A stretch of DNA of 64,000 nt from Actinorhabdospora filicis (GTDB taxonomy: Bacteria; Actinomycetota; Actinomycetes; Mycobacteriales; Micromonosporaceae): NCBI RefSeq assembly GCF_030269765.1, contig NZ_BSTX01000001.1:1-64000 (forward strand), written 5' to 3'. The notes under the pieces are model-generated. The model did not search any database and was not told the origin of the DNA. It saw only the letters and a program-made list of their open reading frames with translations. This document shows, piece by piece, positions 8,756 through 18,048 of the stretch. The position numbers were made by a program, and so were the translations under genes. Positions within the stretch are counted from its first letter, which is position 1, and every line of letters begins with the position of its first letter.

Positions 8756-9754
8756 ATGGACTACAAACGACTCGGACCCACCGGAATCCCCGTCTCCCGC
8801 CTGTGCCTGGGCATGATGTCCTTCGGCGATCCGGCCCGGCAGGCGTGGGCGCTGCGCGAGGACGAGGCCGAGCCGCTGGTGCGGGCGGCCGTCGAGGCGG
8901 GCGTGAACTTCTTCGACACCGCCAACGTGTACTCCCGCGGCGGCAGCGAGGTCGTCACCGGGCGGCTGCTGGCGAAGCTGTTCGCGCGGCGCTCCGACTA
9001 CGTGCTGGCCACCAAAGTCGGCCTGCCGATGTCGGAGCGGCCCGGGGACGGCGGGCTGTCCCGCAAGCACGTCTTCGACTCCATCGACGCCTCCCTGAAG
9101 CGCCTGGGCACCGATCAGGTCGACCTGTTCCAGATCCACCGCCTCGACCACTCGGTGCCCGCCGAGGAGCTGATGGAGACCCTGAACGACGTGGTCCGCT
9201 CGGGCCGGGCCCGCCACATCGGCGCCTCGTCGATGGCCGCGTGGGAGTTCGCCAAACTCCAGCACGCCGCCGAGCGGCGCGGCTTCGCCAAGTTCGTCTC
9301 GATGCAGAACCACTACAACCTCGCCTACCGCGAGGAGGAGCGCGAGATGCTGCCGCTGTGCGCCGACCAGGGCGTGGCGGTCATCCCGTGGAGCCCCCTC
9401 GCCCGCGGCCTGCTCGCGCGGCCCTCGGGCTCGGGCTCCACCGCCCGCACCGCCGGTGACTTCGGCCTGGAGCTGCGCTACGGCAAGGTCGACATGCGGC
9501 CGGTCGTGGACGCCGTCACCGCCGTGGCCGCCGCGCGGGGCGTCCCGCAGGCGCAGGTCGCCCTCGCCTGGATGCTGCACCAGCCGCGCGTGACCGCCCC
9601 GATCGTGGGCGCCACCCGGCTCGGGCACATCGAGGACGCCGTCGCCGCCGTCGGGCTGAAGCTGTCCGGCGAGGAGATCGACGCCCTCGAAGCGCCCTAC
9701 CGTCCGCTGCCGCCGATCGGCGTCGAGACGCGCTCGGCCGACCGCGAGGCCTAG
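8756..9754 (+). CDS. Aldo/keto reductase
   Basis: A 332-residue NADP(H)-dependent oxidoreductase with a TIM-barrel fold. The catalytic tetrad is visible: Asp and Tyr in FFDTANVYS (about 57-63), Lys in ATKVG (about 87) and His in QIHRLD (about 126). C-terminal [13 protein letters not shown] binds the cofactor. It resembles the AKR11/12-like YghZ group; the substrate is unknown. Its TAG stop and the TAG of the convergent ABC exporter share the same CTAG tetranucleotide. Confidence 0.92.
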   Translation: MDYKRLGPTGIPVSRLCLGMMSFGDPARQAWALREDEAEPLVRAAVEAGVNFFDTANVYSRGGSEVVTGRLLAKLFARRSDYVLATKVGLPMSERPGDGGLSRKHVFDSIDASLKRLGTDQVDLFQIHRLDHSVPAEELMETLNDVVRSGRARHIGASSMAAWEFAKLQHAAERRGFAKFVSMQNHYNLAYREEEREMLPLCADQGVAVIPWSPLARGLLARPSGSGSTARTAGDFGLELRYGKVDMRPVVDAVTAVAAARGVPQAQVALAWMLHQPRVTAPIVGATRLGHIEDAVAAVGLKLSGEEIDALEAPYRPLPPIGVETRSADREA

Positions 9755-11544
9755 GCCGTGGCCAGGAACTGGGTCGCGGCGAGCTCGGCGTAGAGCGGGT
9801 CGGACTCGACGAGTTCGGCGTGGGTGCCCACCGCGCGGACCTCACCGGCGTCCATGACCACGATCCGGTCGGCCATGGTGACCGTCGACAGGCGGTGCGC
9901 GACGACGAGGACGGTCGTCTCGCGCGCCGCCTCGGCGACGGTGTCGCGCAGGGCGGCCTCGTTGACCGCGTCGAGCTGCGAGGTCGCCTCGTCGAGCAGC
10001 AGGAGCCGTGGTTTGCGCAGCAGCGCGCGGGCGACGGCGACGCGCTGGCGCTCGCCGCCGGAGAGCTTGCTGCCGCGGTGGCCGACGACGGTGGCGAGGC
10101 CTTCGGGGAGGCGCTCGACGAGGGCGTCGAGGCGGGTGCGGCGCAGGACCTCGGCGATGGCGTCGTCGGTGGCGGCGGGGGCGCCGAAGGTGAGGTTGTC
10201 GCGGAGGGTGCCCGACAGGACCGGGGCGTCCTGCTCGACGTAGCCGATCGCGGCGCGCAGGTCGGCGATGGGCCAGTCGCGCACGTCGCGGCCGTCGAGG
10301 AGGACGCGTCCGGCGGTGGGCTCGTAGAAGCGCTCGATGAGCGAGAAGACGGTGGTCTTGCCGGCGCCGGAGGGGCCGACGAAGGCGGTCATGCCGTTCG
10401 GGGGGACGGTGAAGGTCACCGAGTTGTGGACGTCGGGCAGCTCGGGGCGGTAGCGGAAGCGGACGCCCTCGAAGGTGACGCTCCCGGCGGCGTGGGCGAC
10501 GGGGGCGTGGTCGGCGGCGACCTCTTCGACGTCCATGGCGTCGACCTCACCGATGCGGGAGATCGCGGCGGCGCCGACCTGGAGCTGGCTCACCGCGCGG
10601 ACGATCCCGGCGATCGAGGGGATCAGGTAGAACAGGTACAGCAGGAACGCGATGAGCGAGGCGATGCTCATCTGATCGGAGGCGACGCGGGCGCCGCCGA
10701 TGCCGAGGACGGCCAGGAACGACACCTGCACGGCCAGCCCGGCGGTGGCGCCGACGATGGACTGCCAGCGCGCGGCCTTGATCCCGGCGCGCCAGGCCTC
10801 GGTGGCGGTCTCCTGGATGCGCTCCTCCTCGCGGGCCTCGGCGCCGGAGGCCTTCACCGTGCGGAACGCGCCGAGCATGCGCTCCAGGGCGGCGCCGATG
10901 CGGCCGACGGCGGCCTGGGACTCCTTGGTGGCGCGGGAGATGCGGGGCATGACCACGCTGACCACGGCGCCGATCACGCCCAGCACGGCGATGGTGACGC
11001 CGAGCAGGACGAGGTCCATGAACGACATCATCACCACGGTCGCCACGAACGTGATGGCGGAGGTGACCCCGGCGACCACGGCCTGGGTGCTGACCTGCCG
11101 CAGGAGGGTGGTGTCGGAGGTGACGCGCGACATCAGATCGCCGGGCTCGGCGTTCTCCACGGCCGGGACGCGCAGGCGCAGCAGGCGGCCGACGAGCTTG
11201 CGGCGGGCGGAGAGGATCACCGACTCGGCGGTGCGTTCCAGGACGTAGTCGGAGACGGCGTTGATGAGGGCGCCGGTGACGACCATCCCCGACAGCAGGA
11301 GGAGCGAGCCGGTCAGGCTCGCTCCGCTGCCGAGGTCGTCCACGAGCCATTTCGCCGCGAGGGGCTGGACGAGTCCGGCGAGGCTGCCGATGAGGCCCAG
11401 GACGCCCGCGACGGCGATGACCGCGCGGTGCGGGCGGATGTAGGCCCACAGGGCCTTCCATGTCGCGCCGGTCACCTCGCCGCGGGGGCGGCCGAACCGG
11501 GTGGTCCTGGGGGCTGCTTCGTCTACGGCGGCCATGTCGTCCAT
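9751..11544 (-). CDS. ABC exporter, fused transmembrane and ATPase half-transporter
   Basis: A 597-residue MsbA/multidrug-type half transporter that would act as a homodimer in the cytoplasmic membrane. The N-terminal ~330 residues hold six membrane helices (ABC type 1 exporter fold). The ATPase domain has Walker [10 protein letters not shown], signature LSGGERQR, Walker [13 protein letters not shown] and the switch His in VVAHRLST. Start ATG 11544; ATG 11535 is a possible alternative. It is 13 nt downstream of the EamA gene, so the two may share the MarR-controlled promoter and form an efflux operon. The substrate is unknown. Confidence 0.93.
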   Translation of the reverse strand: MDDMAAVDEAAPRTTRFGRPRGEVTGATWKALWAYIRPHRAVIAVAGVLGLIGSLAGLVQPLAAKWLVDDLGSGASLTGSLLLLSGMVVTGALINAVSDYVLERTAESVILSARRKLVGRLLRLRVPAVENAEPGDLMSRVTSDTTLLRQVSTQAVVAGVTSAITFVATVVMMSFMDLVLLGVTIAVLGVIGAVVSVVMPRISRATKESQAAVGRIGAALERMLGAFRTVKASGAEAREEERIQETATEAWRAGIKAARWQSIVGATAGLAVQVSFLAVLGIGGARVASDQMSIASLIAFLLYLFYLIPSIAGIVRAVSQLQVGAAAISRIGEVDAMDVEEVAADHAPVAHAAGSVTFEGVRFRYRPELPDVHNSVTFTVPPNGMTAFVGPSGAGKTTVFSLIERFYEPTAGRVLLDGRDVRDWPIADLRAAIGYVEQDAPVLSGTLRDNLTFGAPAATDDAIAEVLRRTRLDALVERLPEGLATVVGHRGSKLSGGERQRVAVARALLRKPRLLLLDEATSQLDAVNEAALRDTVAEAARETTVLVVAHRLSTVTMADRIVVMDAGEVRAVGTHAELVESDPLYAELAATQFLATA

Positions 11545-11557
11545 CCGTTCGGGGGGC

Positions 11558-12463
11558 TCAGACCCGGGTAAGGGTACGAACGGGTTCCTGAGAGGCGGCT
11601 GTGGTCTTGGCCCGGGCGCCGAGCTGGCCCAGCAGCATCGAGCCGAAGGCGACGGCCATCCCGGCGATCTGGAGGGGGCTGAGGGCCTGGCCGACGACGA
11701 TCCAGCCGACGGTGGTGGCGGTCAGCGGCGAGAGCAGGCCGAGGAAGGTCAGCGGCACCGGCGACAGCGTCCGCACGCCCCGGAACCAGAGGAAGTAGCC
11801 GAGGGCGGTGTTGACCAGCGACAGGTACAGGTACCCGGCGACGTTGGTGGCGGTGAAGGTGGGCAGCGCGCCCTCGACGATGAACGCGATCGGGAGGAGG
11901 AACAGGCCGCCCACGGTCAGCTGCCACCCGGCGAAGGAGGTGAGCCGGACCCCGGGGGGCGGGCCCCAGCGCTTGGCGAGCACCGTCCCGGCCGACATCG
12001 CGATGGTGCCGCCCAGGCCCGCGGCGACGCCGATCGCGTCGAGCTTGGCGGTCGCGGTCAGGACCACCATCGCCACGCCCGCCACACCGGCGATGCCGAG
12101 CAGGACCGGGCGCAGCCGCACCTTCTGGTTCAGCAGCAGCGCCGAGAGGCCGATGACGACGAGGGGACCGGCCGCGCCGACGACGGCGGCGACACCGCCG
12201 GGGAGGCGGTAGGCGGCCACGAACAGCAGGGCGAAGAAGACGCCGATGTTCAGCATGCCCAGGGTCGCCGCGCGCCACCACCACTTGCCGGTGGGCAGCT
12301 GGCGTCCCATGGCCAGGAGCAGCAGCCCGGCGGGCAGGGCGCGCAGGAGGGCGGTGAGGAGGGGACGCCCGGGCGGGAGGAGCTCGGTCGTGACGGCGTA
12401 GGTGGTGCCCCAGGTGATGGGGGCGATCGCGGTGAGCGCGACGGCTCGGGCGGAGGCGTTCAT
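11558..12463 (-). CDS. EamA/DMT family transporter
   Basis: A 301-residue membrane protein with ten predicted helices arranged as two EamA repeats (ITWGTTYAV at the start of the first, [14 protein letters not shown] in the second). The family exports metabolites or drugs. It is the first gene after the divergent MarR operator at 12523-12580 and is followed 13 nt later by an ABC exporter, which points to an efflux function induced when MarR is released. The substrate is not known. Confidence 0.88.
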   Translation of the reverse strand: MNASARAVALTAIAPITWGTTYAVTTELLPPGRPLLTALLRALPAGLLLLAMGRQLPTGKWWWRAATLGMLNIGVFFALLFVAAYRLPGGVAAVVGAAGPLVVIGLSALLLNQKVRLRPVLLGIAGVAGVAMVVLTATAKLDAIGVAAGLGGTIAMSAGTVLAKRWGPPPGVRLTSFAGWQLTVGGLFLLPIAFIVEGALPTFTATNVAGYLYLSLVNTALGYFLWFRGVRTLSPVPLTFLGLLSPLTATTVGWIVVGQALSPLQIAGMAVAFGSMLLGQLGARAKTTAASQEPVRTLTRV

Positions 12464-12522
12464 GTCACGTCCTAGGGGGCGGTGCGGAGGTCTGGTGCCC
12501 GGACTCGCTTGAATCTGATTAA

Positions 12523-12580
12523 CTTGGACTCAAGTAGTTCCGTTGCTAAGTAGCTTAGCGCTAAGCTACTTGAAGTCAAG
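12523..12580. promoter_or_regulatory. Divergent MarR-type operator and promoters
   Basis: A perfect 24-bp palindrome (AAGTAGCTTAGC and its reverse complement) spans 12548-12571. It is flanked by CTTGGACTCAAG (12523-12534) and CTTGAAGTCAAG (12569-12580), two shorter inverted repeats. A rightward promoter toward marR reads TTGGAC (12524-12529), 17 bp, TAAGTA (12547-12552). A leftward promoter toward the transporter reads TTGACT (12579-12574), 16 bp, TAAGCT (12557-12552). Both -10 elements fall in the palindrome, so one bound MarR dimer would block both directions. The region is clearly AT-richer than its surroundings. Confidence 0.8.
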
Positions 12581-12616
12581 CTATTCTGTGGTGGCCCGGG
12601 ACACACTGGAGGAGAC

Positions 12617-13120
12617 ATGACAGACGAGACCGACGCCGTGGACCGCATCACCGGCCAGTGGGCGCGCGAACTGCCCGACATGGGCCTGCGCGCCATGGAG
12701 GTCTTCGGGCGCGTCCACCGCGTCTCCCAGCACACCGCCCGCCTCATCGACCCCATATACGCCCGCCACGGCATCGGCCGCGCCGAATTCGACGTCCTGG
12801 CCAGCCTGCGCCGCTCCGGCGAGCCCTACACCCTCTCCCCCAAGCAGATCAGCGGCACGCTCATGCTCACCTCCGGCGGGCTGACCGGGCGCCTGGACAA
12901 GCTGGAGAAGGCCGGTCTCATCGAGCGGCTGCCCGACCCCGACGACCGCCGCGCCCTGCGCGTCCGGCTCACCGACGCCGGGCGTACCGCCGTCGAGGCC
13001 GCCGTCCGCGCCGGCGTCGAGGCGCAGCAGAAGATCCTCGACGTCCTCACCCCCGACGAGCAGGCCGTGCTGGCCGGGCTGCTGCGCCGCGTCCACCTGG
13101 CCTACACCGGCGAGCTGTAA
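12617..13120 (+). CDS. MarR family transcriptional regulator
   Basis: A 167-residue winged-helix repressor. The MarR core covers about 35-140: EFDVLASLRRSG, the recognition helix region LTSGGLTGRLDKLEKAGLIER, and the wing DPDDRRALRVRLT. GGAGGA is placed 3 nt from ATG. It is divergent from the EamA transporter across a perfect palindrome, so autoregulation plus control of the EamA/ABC efflux genes is the natural inference. The ligand is unknown. Confidence 0.93.
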   Translation: MTDETDAVDRITGQWARELPDMGLRAMEVFGRVHRVSQHTARLIDPIYARHGIGRAEFDVLASLRRSGEPYTLSPKQISGTLMLTSGGLTGRLDKLEKAGLIERLPDPDDRRALRVRLTDAGRTAVEAAVRAGVEAQQKILDVLTPDEQAVLAGLLRRVHLAYTGEL

Positions 13121-13204
13121 AAGACTGGCGCGCGCCGCGGCCCGCACCGCACACTTCTGACCGGTGACGCGGACGCATGTTCGACCACAAGGGAGGTTCA
13201 CGCG

Positions 13205-14392
13205 ATGCCATTTCACAAACTGCCGGGAGAGACCGCGCCGGTTCGGCTGTGGGCCGACCCGGCCACGGTCGAGGAGCAGGCCCTCGCCCAGCTGCGCAAC
13301 ATCGCGGCCCTCCCGTGGGTCCACGGCGTCGCCGTGATGCCCGACGTCCACTACGGCATGGGCGCGACCGTGGGGTCCGTGATCGCCATGCGCGGCGCGG
13401 TGTCCCCGGCCGCCGTCGGCGTCGACATCGGCTGCGGCATGACCGCGCAGCTGACATCCCTGACCGCGAGCGACCTGCCCGACGACCTGTCGCGGCTGCG
13501 CAGCGCCATCGAGGCGGCCATCCCGGTCGGCTTCAACATGCACAAGCGGTCGGTCGACACCGACCACCTCAAGACCGGCATGCGCGGCTGGTACGAGTTC
13601 TGGCAGGACTTCGAGGACCTCGCCAAGCCCATCGCCCGGGGCCGCAAGGGCCGCGCGATGCAGCAGCTGGGCACCCTCGGCGGCGGGAACCACTTCATCG
13701 AGGTCTGCCTCGACGGCGCCGACCGCGTGTGGCTGATGCTGCACTCCGGATCCCGCAACGTCGGCAAGGAACTCGCCGAGTTCCACATCTCGCGGGCCAA
13801 GGAACTCCCCCACAACACCGACCTGCCCGACCCCGACCTGGCCGTCTTCCTGTCCGGGGCGCCCAGCATGGACGCCTACCGCAACGACCTGTACTGGGCG
13901 CAGGACTACGCCAAGCGCAACCGGGCGGTCATGATGGCCCTGCTGCGGGAGGTCGTGGTCAAGAAGTTCCCCAAGGCCACCTTCCAGCCGGAGATCTCCT
14001 GCCACCACAACTACGTGTCGGAAGAGGTCCACGACGGGCAGGACGTCCTGGTCACCCGCAAGGGCGCCATCCGCGCCGGCGAGGGCGACCACGGCATCAT
14101 TCCCGGCTCGATGGGCGCCAGCTCCTTCATCGTCCGCGGCCTGGGGAACAAGGACTCCTTCGAGTCCGCCTCGCACGGCGCGGGCCGGAAGATGAGCCGC
14201 AACAAGGCCCGCAAGCTGTTCACCGCCGAGGACCTCGCGGCGCAGACGGCTGGCGTGGAATGCCGCAAGGACGGCGGAGTGGTCGACGAGATCCCGTCCG
14301 CCTACAAGGACATCGATGAGGTCATGGCGCTTCAGTCGGACCTGGTCGAGGTGGTGGCGCGACTCAAGCAGATCGTCTGCGTGAAGGGGTGA
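13205..14392 (+). CDS. rtcB: RtcB RNA ligase
   Basis: Joins RNA 2',3'-cyclic phosphate ends to 5'-OH ends using GTP and Mn2+, for RNA repair. The 395-residue protein keeps all the family's metal and guanylation motifs: GVDIGCGM (Cys ligand), GGGNHFIE, HSGSRNVG, CHHNY and SHGAGR, whose His takes the GMP. AGGGAGG upstream of ATG supports the start. There is no archease or rtcR gene beside it. It is a stand-alone gene followed by a good terminator. Confidence 0.96.
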   Translation: MPFHKLPGETAPVRLWADPATVEEQALAQLRNIAALPWVHGVAVMPDVHYGMGATVGSVIAMRGAVSPAAVGVDIGCGMTAQLTSLTASDLPDDLSRLRSAIEAAIPVGFNMHKRSVDTDHLKTGMRGWYEFWQDFEDLAKPIARGRKGRAMQQLGTLGGGNHFIEVCLDGADRVWLMLHSGSRNVGKELAEFHISRAKELPHNTDLPDPDLAVFLSGAPSMDAYRNDLYWAQDYAKRNRAVMMALLREVVVKKFPKATFQPEISCHHNYVSEEVHDGQDVLVTRKGAIRAGEGDHGIIPGSMGASSFIVRGLGNKDSFESASHGAGRKMSRNKARKLFTAEDLAAQTAGVECRKDGGVVDEIPSAYKDIDEVMALQSDLVEVVARLKQIVCVKG

Positions 14393-14437
14393 GCTCCCGG
14401 CACGCGGCATGAGACGCGCCGAGTGAACGAACTGTCA

Positions 14438-14467
14438 GGCCGGGCGTCCCTTCGGGGGCGCCCGGCC
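14438..14467 (+). terminator. Terminator after rtcB
   Basis: GGCCGGGCGTCCC, loop TTCG, then GGGGCGCCCGGCC forms a stem of about 13 bp with one G-T wobble, followed by CTTTCACT. The stable TTCG tetraloop and its position 45 nt after the rtcB stop support a terminator. Confidence 0.75.
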
Positions 14468-14565
14468 CTTTCACTACTCCAGGACGCGGCGGCAGATCCA
14501 GCTCGCCCGCACCGACGGCGGGCTGATGAGCACGACCCCGCGCACCCGCGCCGGGCGGCACGCCA

Positions 14566-15162
14566 TCAGCGCGCGGCCTTGGTGCTCACGATCAGGTTCG
14601 ACTTGGCGAACCCCTCCCCCGCCAGCCACTCCGCGGTGGTACCCACCGCCGCCACGTTCGAGTGGAACACCGTCATCAGGGTCTCGTGGATCTCCCGCGC
14701 GCTCGCCTTCCCCTGCTCGTTGGCCAGCCCGGGCGCGCCGGTGGCGTCGGAGACCACGCGGGCGGCCAGGCCGTGCACGACGGCGTCGAAGGCGGTGTGC
14801 AGGACGCAGTTCTGGGTCATGAAACCGACCAGGGTCACCGTGTCGACGTCGTTGGCGCGCAGGTAGTCCAGCAGGTCGGTGCCCGCGAAAGACGACGGGA
14901 ACGCCTTGTGCAGCAGGTGGTCGCGGGAGCGCCCGCCGATCTCGGGGTGCAGCTCCCAGTTGCGGGTGCCGGGCACGAAGACCGGCGCGGTGGCCGGGGC
15001 GTCGTGCTGGACCACGACGACCTTCACGCCGCGCTCGGCGGCGGCGTCCATCATGGCGGCGATGTTGCCCACCGCCACGCCGAAGTCGGGGTACGCGATG
15101 GGCAGGTTGCCCTCGGCGGTGTACTCGTTCTGCACGTCGATGACGATCAAAGCCTCGGTCAT
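14566..15162 (-). CDS. Cysteine hydrolase of the isochorismatase-like family
   Basis: A 198-residue amidase-type hydrolase. The fold is shown by ALIVIDVQNEY (catalytic Asp at about residue 9), VVVVQHDA, LHKAFPSSF with the catalytic Lys, and GFMTQNCVLHTAFDA with the nucleophilic Cys. The substrate is not predictable. ATG at 15162 is preferred; ATG at 15177 is possible and neither has a strong ribosome-binding site. It lies 65 nt downstream of the AraC/DJ-1 regulator in the same direction, so co-regulation is possible. Confidence 0.88.
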   Translation of the reverse strand: MTEALIVIDVQNEYTAEGNLPIAYPDFGVAVGNIAAMMDAAAERGVKVVVVQHDAPATAPVFVPGTRNWELHPEIGGRSRDHLLHKAFPSSFAGTDLLDYLRANDVDTVTLVGFMTQNCVLHTAFDAVVHGLAARVVSDATGAPGLANEQGKASAREIHETLMTVFHSNVAAVGTTAEWLAGEGFAKSNLIVSTKAAR

Positions 15163-15227
15163 GCGCTCAATGATCATCGCCCGGATCGTCTGGGACGAGG
15201 GGGATCCCGGCCATCCAGCGACGGTTC

Positions 15228-16169
15228 TCAGCCAGCCGGGACGCGGAAGGTCCGGCGGTAGGAGGCCGGGGACACCCCGAAGACCCCCGCGAAGTGCGGG
15301 CGCAGCGCCGCCGCCGACGGGTAGCCGCAGCGGCGGGCCACCGCCTCCACCGGCAGCCCGGTCTCCTCCAGCAGCCGCTGCGCCGCCAGGAGCCGCTGGT
15401 GCCGCAGCCACTGCGCGGGCGTGGTCCCGGTGGCCTGCCGGAAGTGCCGGTCGAAGGAGCGGCGGCTCATGCGGGCGCGGGCGGCCAGATCGTCCACGTG
15501 GTGCTCGGCGGCCAGGTCGGCCAGCAGGTGCGCCATCACGTCGCCGATCGGGTCGCCGTGCCGGGGACGCGGCACGGGATGCTCCACGTACTGCGCCTGC
15601 CCGCCGTCGCGGTGCGGCGCCACGACCAGGGTGCGCGCGACGCGGTTGGCCTCGGCGGCCCCGCGCAGGCGGCGGACGAGATGCAGGCACGCGTCGAGCC
15701 CGGCGGCGCTGCCCGCGGAGGTGAGCACGCGGCCCTCGTCGACGTACAGCTCGTCGGGACGCACGTCGACGCCCGGGTACTTGCGCGCCAGCAGGTCGGC
15801 GTGGGCCCAGTGGGTGGTGGCGCGGCGGCCGTCCAGGAGCCCGGCGGCGGCCAGCACGAACGCGCCCAGGCACAGGCCGACGACGGTGGCCCCCGCGTCG
15901 TGGGCGGCGCGCAGGGCGTCCAGGACGCGCGGGTCCGGCGCGTCGGCGGGCGGCGCGGGATAGGACGGCAGGATCACCAGGCCGGCCTCGCGGACCTCGT
16001 CCAGCGTCGCGGGCGTGGACACCACGAGCCCGTCGGAGGTCGTCACCGAAGGCCCGCCGTGATGGGCGGCGACGCGCACGGTGGTGAGGGCGCCGAAGAC
16101 GCGGATCGGCACCGCGTCTTCGAACATGGGCGTGCGGTCGAAGAGGACGACCGCGACGGGCCCGCTCAC
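15228..16169 (-). CDS. GlxA-type transcriptional regulator (DJ-1/PfpI domain plus AraC HTH)
   Basis: A 313-residue regulator. Residues about 1-170 are a class I glutamine-amidotransferase-like DJ-1/PfpI domain with the nucleophile-elbow-like GLCLGAFVLAAAGLL. Residues about 215-310 hold the two AraC helix-turn-helices (DDLAARARMSRRSFDRHF and VEAVARRCGYPSAAALRPHF). GTG at 16169 overlaps the YccF stop by 4 nt (GTGA). This start places the first residues directly in the DJ-1 strand, as expected. It may control the downstream isochorismatase-like gene. The ligand is unknown. Confidence 0.9.
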   Translation of the reverse strand: MSGPVAVVLFDRTPMFEDAVPIRVFGALTTVRVAAHHGGPSVTTSDGLVVSTPATLDEVREAGLVILPSYPAPPADAPDPRVLDALRAAHDAGATVVGLCLGAFVLAAAGLLDGRRATTHWAHADLLARKYPGVDVRPDELYVDEGRVLTSAGSAAGLDACLHLVRRLRGAAEANRVARTLVVAPHRDGGQAQYVEHPVPRPRHGDPIGDVMAHLLADLAAEHHVDDLAARARMSRRSFDRHFRQATGTTPAQWLRHQRLLAAQRLLEETGLPVEAVARRCGYPSAAALRPHFAGVFGVSPASYRRTFRVPAG

Positions 16170-16552
16170 GCGAAGGCGCGGTCGGAGTCGACCACGCGCG
16201 CGCCCAGCGGGAAGAGCGAGACCGGGATCAGCTTGAAGTTGGCGATGCCCAGCGGGATCCCGATGATGGTGACGCACAGGCCGATGCCGGTGATGACGTG
16301 CCCGATGGCCAGCCACAGCCCGGCGAAGATGAACCAGATGACGTTCCCGATGCCCGACATCACCCCGGCGCGCGGGTCGCGGACCACGGTCCGCCCGAAG
16401 GGCCACAGCGCGTAGCCGGCGATGCGCCAGCTGGCGATGCCGAAGGGGATCGTGACGATGAGGACGAAGCAGATGAGCCCGGCGAGGAAGTAGCCGAGCG
16501 CGAGCCAGAAGCCGGCCAGGACCAGCCAGATGAGGTTCAGGATCGTCTTCAC
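16166..16552 (-). CDS. YccF family inner-membrane protein
   Basis: A 128-residue integral membrane protein. Two YccF repeats are evident: LNLIWLVLAGFWLALGY near residue 5 and GNVIWFIFAGLWLAIGH near residue 70, each followed by a second helix and an IPFGIA/IPLGIA motif. GTG 16552 gives the canonical VKTILNLIW start; upstream in-frame starts would add unconserved residues. The function of the family is not established. Its 3' end is translationally coupled to the AraC/DJ-1 regulator. Confidence 0.85.
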   Translation of the reverse strand: MKTILNLIWLVLAGFWLALGYFLAGLICFVLIVTIPFGIASWRIAGYALWPFGRTVVRDPRAGVMSGIGNVIWFIFAGLWLAIGHVITGIGLCVTIIGIPLGIANFKLIPVSLFPLGARVVDSDRAFA

Positions 16553-16556
16553 GTGA

Positions 16557-16988
16557 TCAATGGTGACGGTTCGGGCGGCCCCGCGCATCGGGGATGTCAC
16601 CGATGTCGCGGAGGCCACCCGCCCACAGTGGGACGGGCGCGCAGGTATCGCTCACAGCGGCCGGCGAGGCCGCCCCCGCCGGGTGGGAGGCGGGTGAGGG
16701 CGATGACGCGCGCGGGATCGGCCACGGGTGGAGGCCGATCCCGGCGCCGAACGCGGCCCCACCCAGTTCGGCCACGGCCAGGGCGAGCGCGACGCCGACG
16801 GGCGTGCGCCACGGCGAGACCACCGCCTCGACGGCGCCGCCGGACGGGTCGCGCGGGTCGATCACCGGCGGCCGCGCGCCGTCCTCGTGCCCGGCGGGGC
16901 GGACGTCCACACACGCGCCGGCGTCCGCCCCCGGCCCGATGCGTGCGCCGGGTGACACGTCACCGGCGCACCGGCCGCCGCGGCTCAC
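16557..16988 (-). CDS. Small hypothetical protein
   Basis: An unrecognised 143-codon frame with GTG start, GGTGGA 8 nt upstream, 22 nt after the epimerase stop in the same direction. Third codon positions are strongly GC-biased in the first ~95 codons, and residues about 60-85 (VGVALALAVAELGGAAFGAG) could be one membrane segment. The last 45 codons show weaker codon bias and are Pro/Ala/Ser-rich, so the true end is doubtful. It may be a real small gene of this operon or a chance frame. Confidence 0.35.
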   Translation of the reverse strand: MSRGGRCAGDVSPGARIGPGADAGACVDVRPAGHEDGARPPVIDPRDPSGGAVEAVVSPWRTPVGVALALAVAELGGAAFGAGIGLHPWPIPRASSPSPASHPAGAASPAAVSDTCAPVPLWAGGLRDIGDIPDARGRPNRHH

Positions 16989-17010
16989 CGGTGAGGTCCA
17001 CCGGCACGCC

Positions 17011-18000
17011 CTACTCCCGCGCGTGGTGCGCGGCCAGGACCTCCGCCTCCTTCTGCCTCGACACGCCCGCGCGCAGCGGGTGGCCGGGTGTGTCCCACTC
17101 GCGCCAGGCGAGGGCGGTGTCGCCGATGGGGCGGTTGGTCATCCCGGCGGCGAGGGAGGCGGTCACGTCGCGCTTCATGAATCCGGCGTACTCGGGCAGC
17201 GGGAGCCACAGGCCGAGGGACTCCTCGCCCATCCATGGCTGCACGCCGTGCTCGTCGAGGAGTTCGCGGGACACCCAGGTGAAGGTGGCCTCCACGCCGT
17301 AGGCGGCGGCGATGGACGACAGCCACTCCCCGCGGGTGACCGGCGGGCAGATGGCGTCGAAGACGCCCGCCAGGCGCTTCTCGGCGGCGTCGACGATCCA
17401 CGCGGCGAGGTCGCGGACATCGATCCACTGCACGGTCTCCTCCGGCGCGCCGGGGGCGAGGATCTCGCCGCCCTCGGCGATGCGGCGGAACCAGTGGCCG
17501 ACCCGGTCGATGCGGTCGCCGGGGCCGATGATGAGGCCGGGGCGGATCACCAGGGCGCGGTCGCCGAAGCGCTCGCGGACCTGGTTCTCGCAGGCGACCT
17601 TGTAGGGCCCGAATCGCTCGGCGTCGACCTCGTCGGCGTCGTATGGGGCGGGGTCGTGGGTGGGGCCGGTGGCGGGGGTCTGGCCGGGGGTGGCGTCGTC
17701 GCTGTAGGCGGAGCAGCTGGACACGTGCGTCCAGTGCCCGGCGCCCTCGCCGAGGACCTCGATGGCGTTCTTGACGTGGGCGGGGATCCAGGCGACGTCG
17801 ACGACGGCGTCGAACGCGCGGCCGCGCAGGGCGGACAGGCCGTCCACGGTGGCGCGGTCGGCGATGACGTGCTCGGTGCCGGACGGCGGTTCGCCGTTGC
17901 GGCCGCGGGTGGCGACGGTGACGTCGTGCCCGCGGGCGGCGGCGAGTTCGGCCACCGCCCGGGAGAGGTAGACGGTGCCGCCGAGTACGAGTAGGCGCAT
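17011..18000 (-). CDS. NAD-dependent epimerase/dehydratase-like protein (copy 1)
   Basis: A 329-residue atypical SDR. The N-terminal nucleotide-binding motif is LVLGGTVYLSRAVA, and the protein continues with FDAVVDVAWIP, HVSSCSAYSD and FGPYKVACE (a YKVAC active-site-like block). It is close in sequence to the next gene (copy 2) along its whole length, for example EETVQWIDVRDLAAWIV against EEPVQWIDVLDLAEWLV. The start ATG 18000 is fixed by the Rossmann strand. The substrate is unknown, perhaps a sugar nucleotide; reductase or RNA-binding-like relatives also exist. Confidence 0.85.
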   Translation of the reverse strand: MRLLVLGGTVYLSRAVAELAAARGHDVTVATRGRNGEPPSGTEHVIADRATVDGLSALRGRAFDAVVDVAWIPAHVKNAIEVLGEGAGHWTHVSSCSAYSDDATPGQTPATGPTHDPAPYDADEVDAERFGPYKVACENQVRERFGDRALVIRPGLIIGPGDRIDRVGHWFRRIAEGGEILAPGAPEETVQWIDVRDLAAWIVDAAEKRLAGVFDAICPPVTRGEWLSSIAAAYGVEATFTWVSRELLDEHGVQPWMGEESLGLWLPLPEYAGFMKRDVTASLAAGMTNRPIGDTALAWREWDTPGHPLRAGVSRQKEAEVLAAHHARE

Positions 18001-18048
18001 GGGGTGGATCCTCACCCGCGCCCGGCGGCGTGTCGAGGGTTGTTCACT

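Noticed and set aside
14468..14565. Remnant coding sequence after rtcB on the plus strand
   Set aside because: The readable peptide is short and arginine-rich with no family similarity; it lies after a terminator and may be plain spacer.
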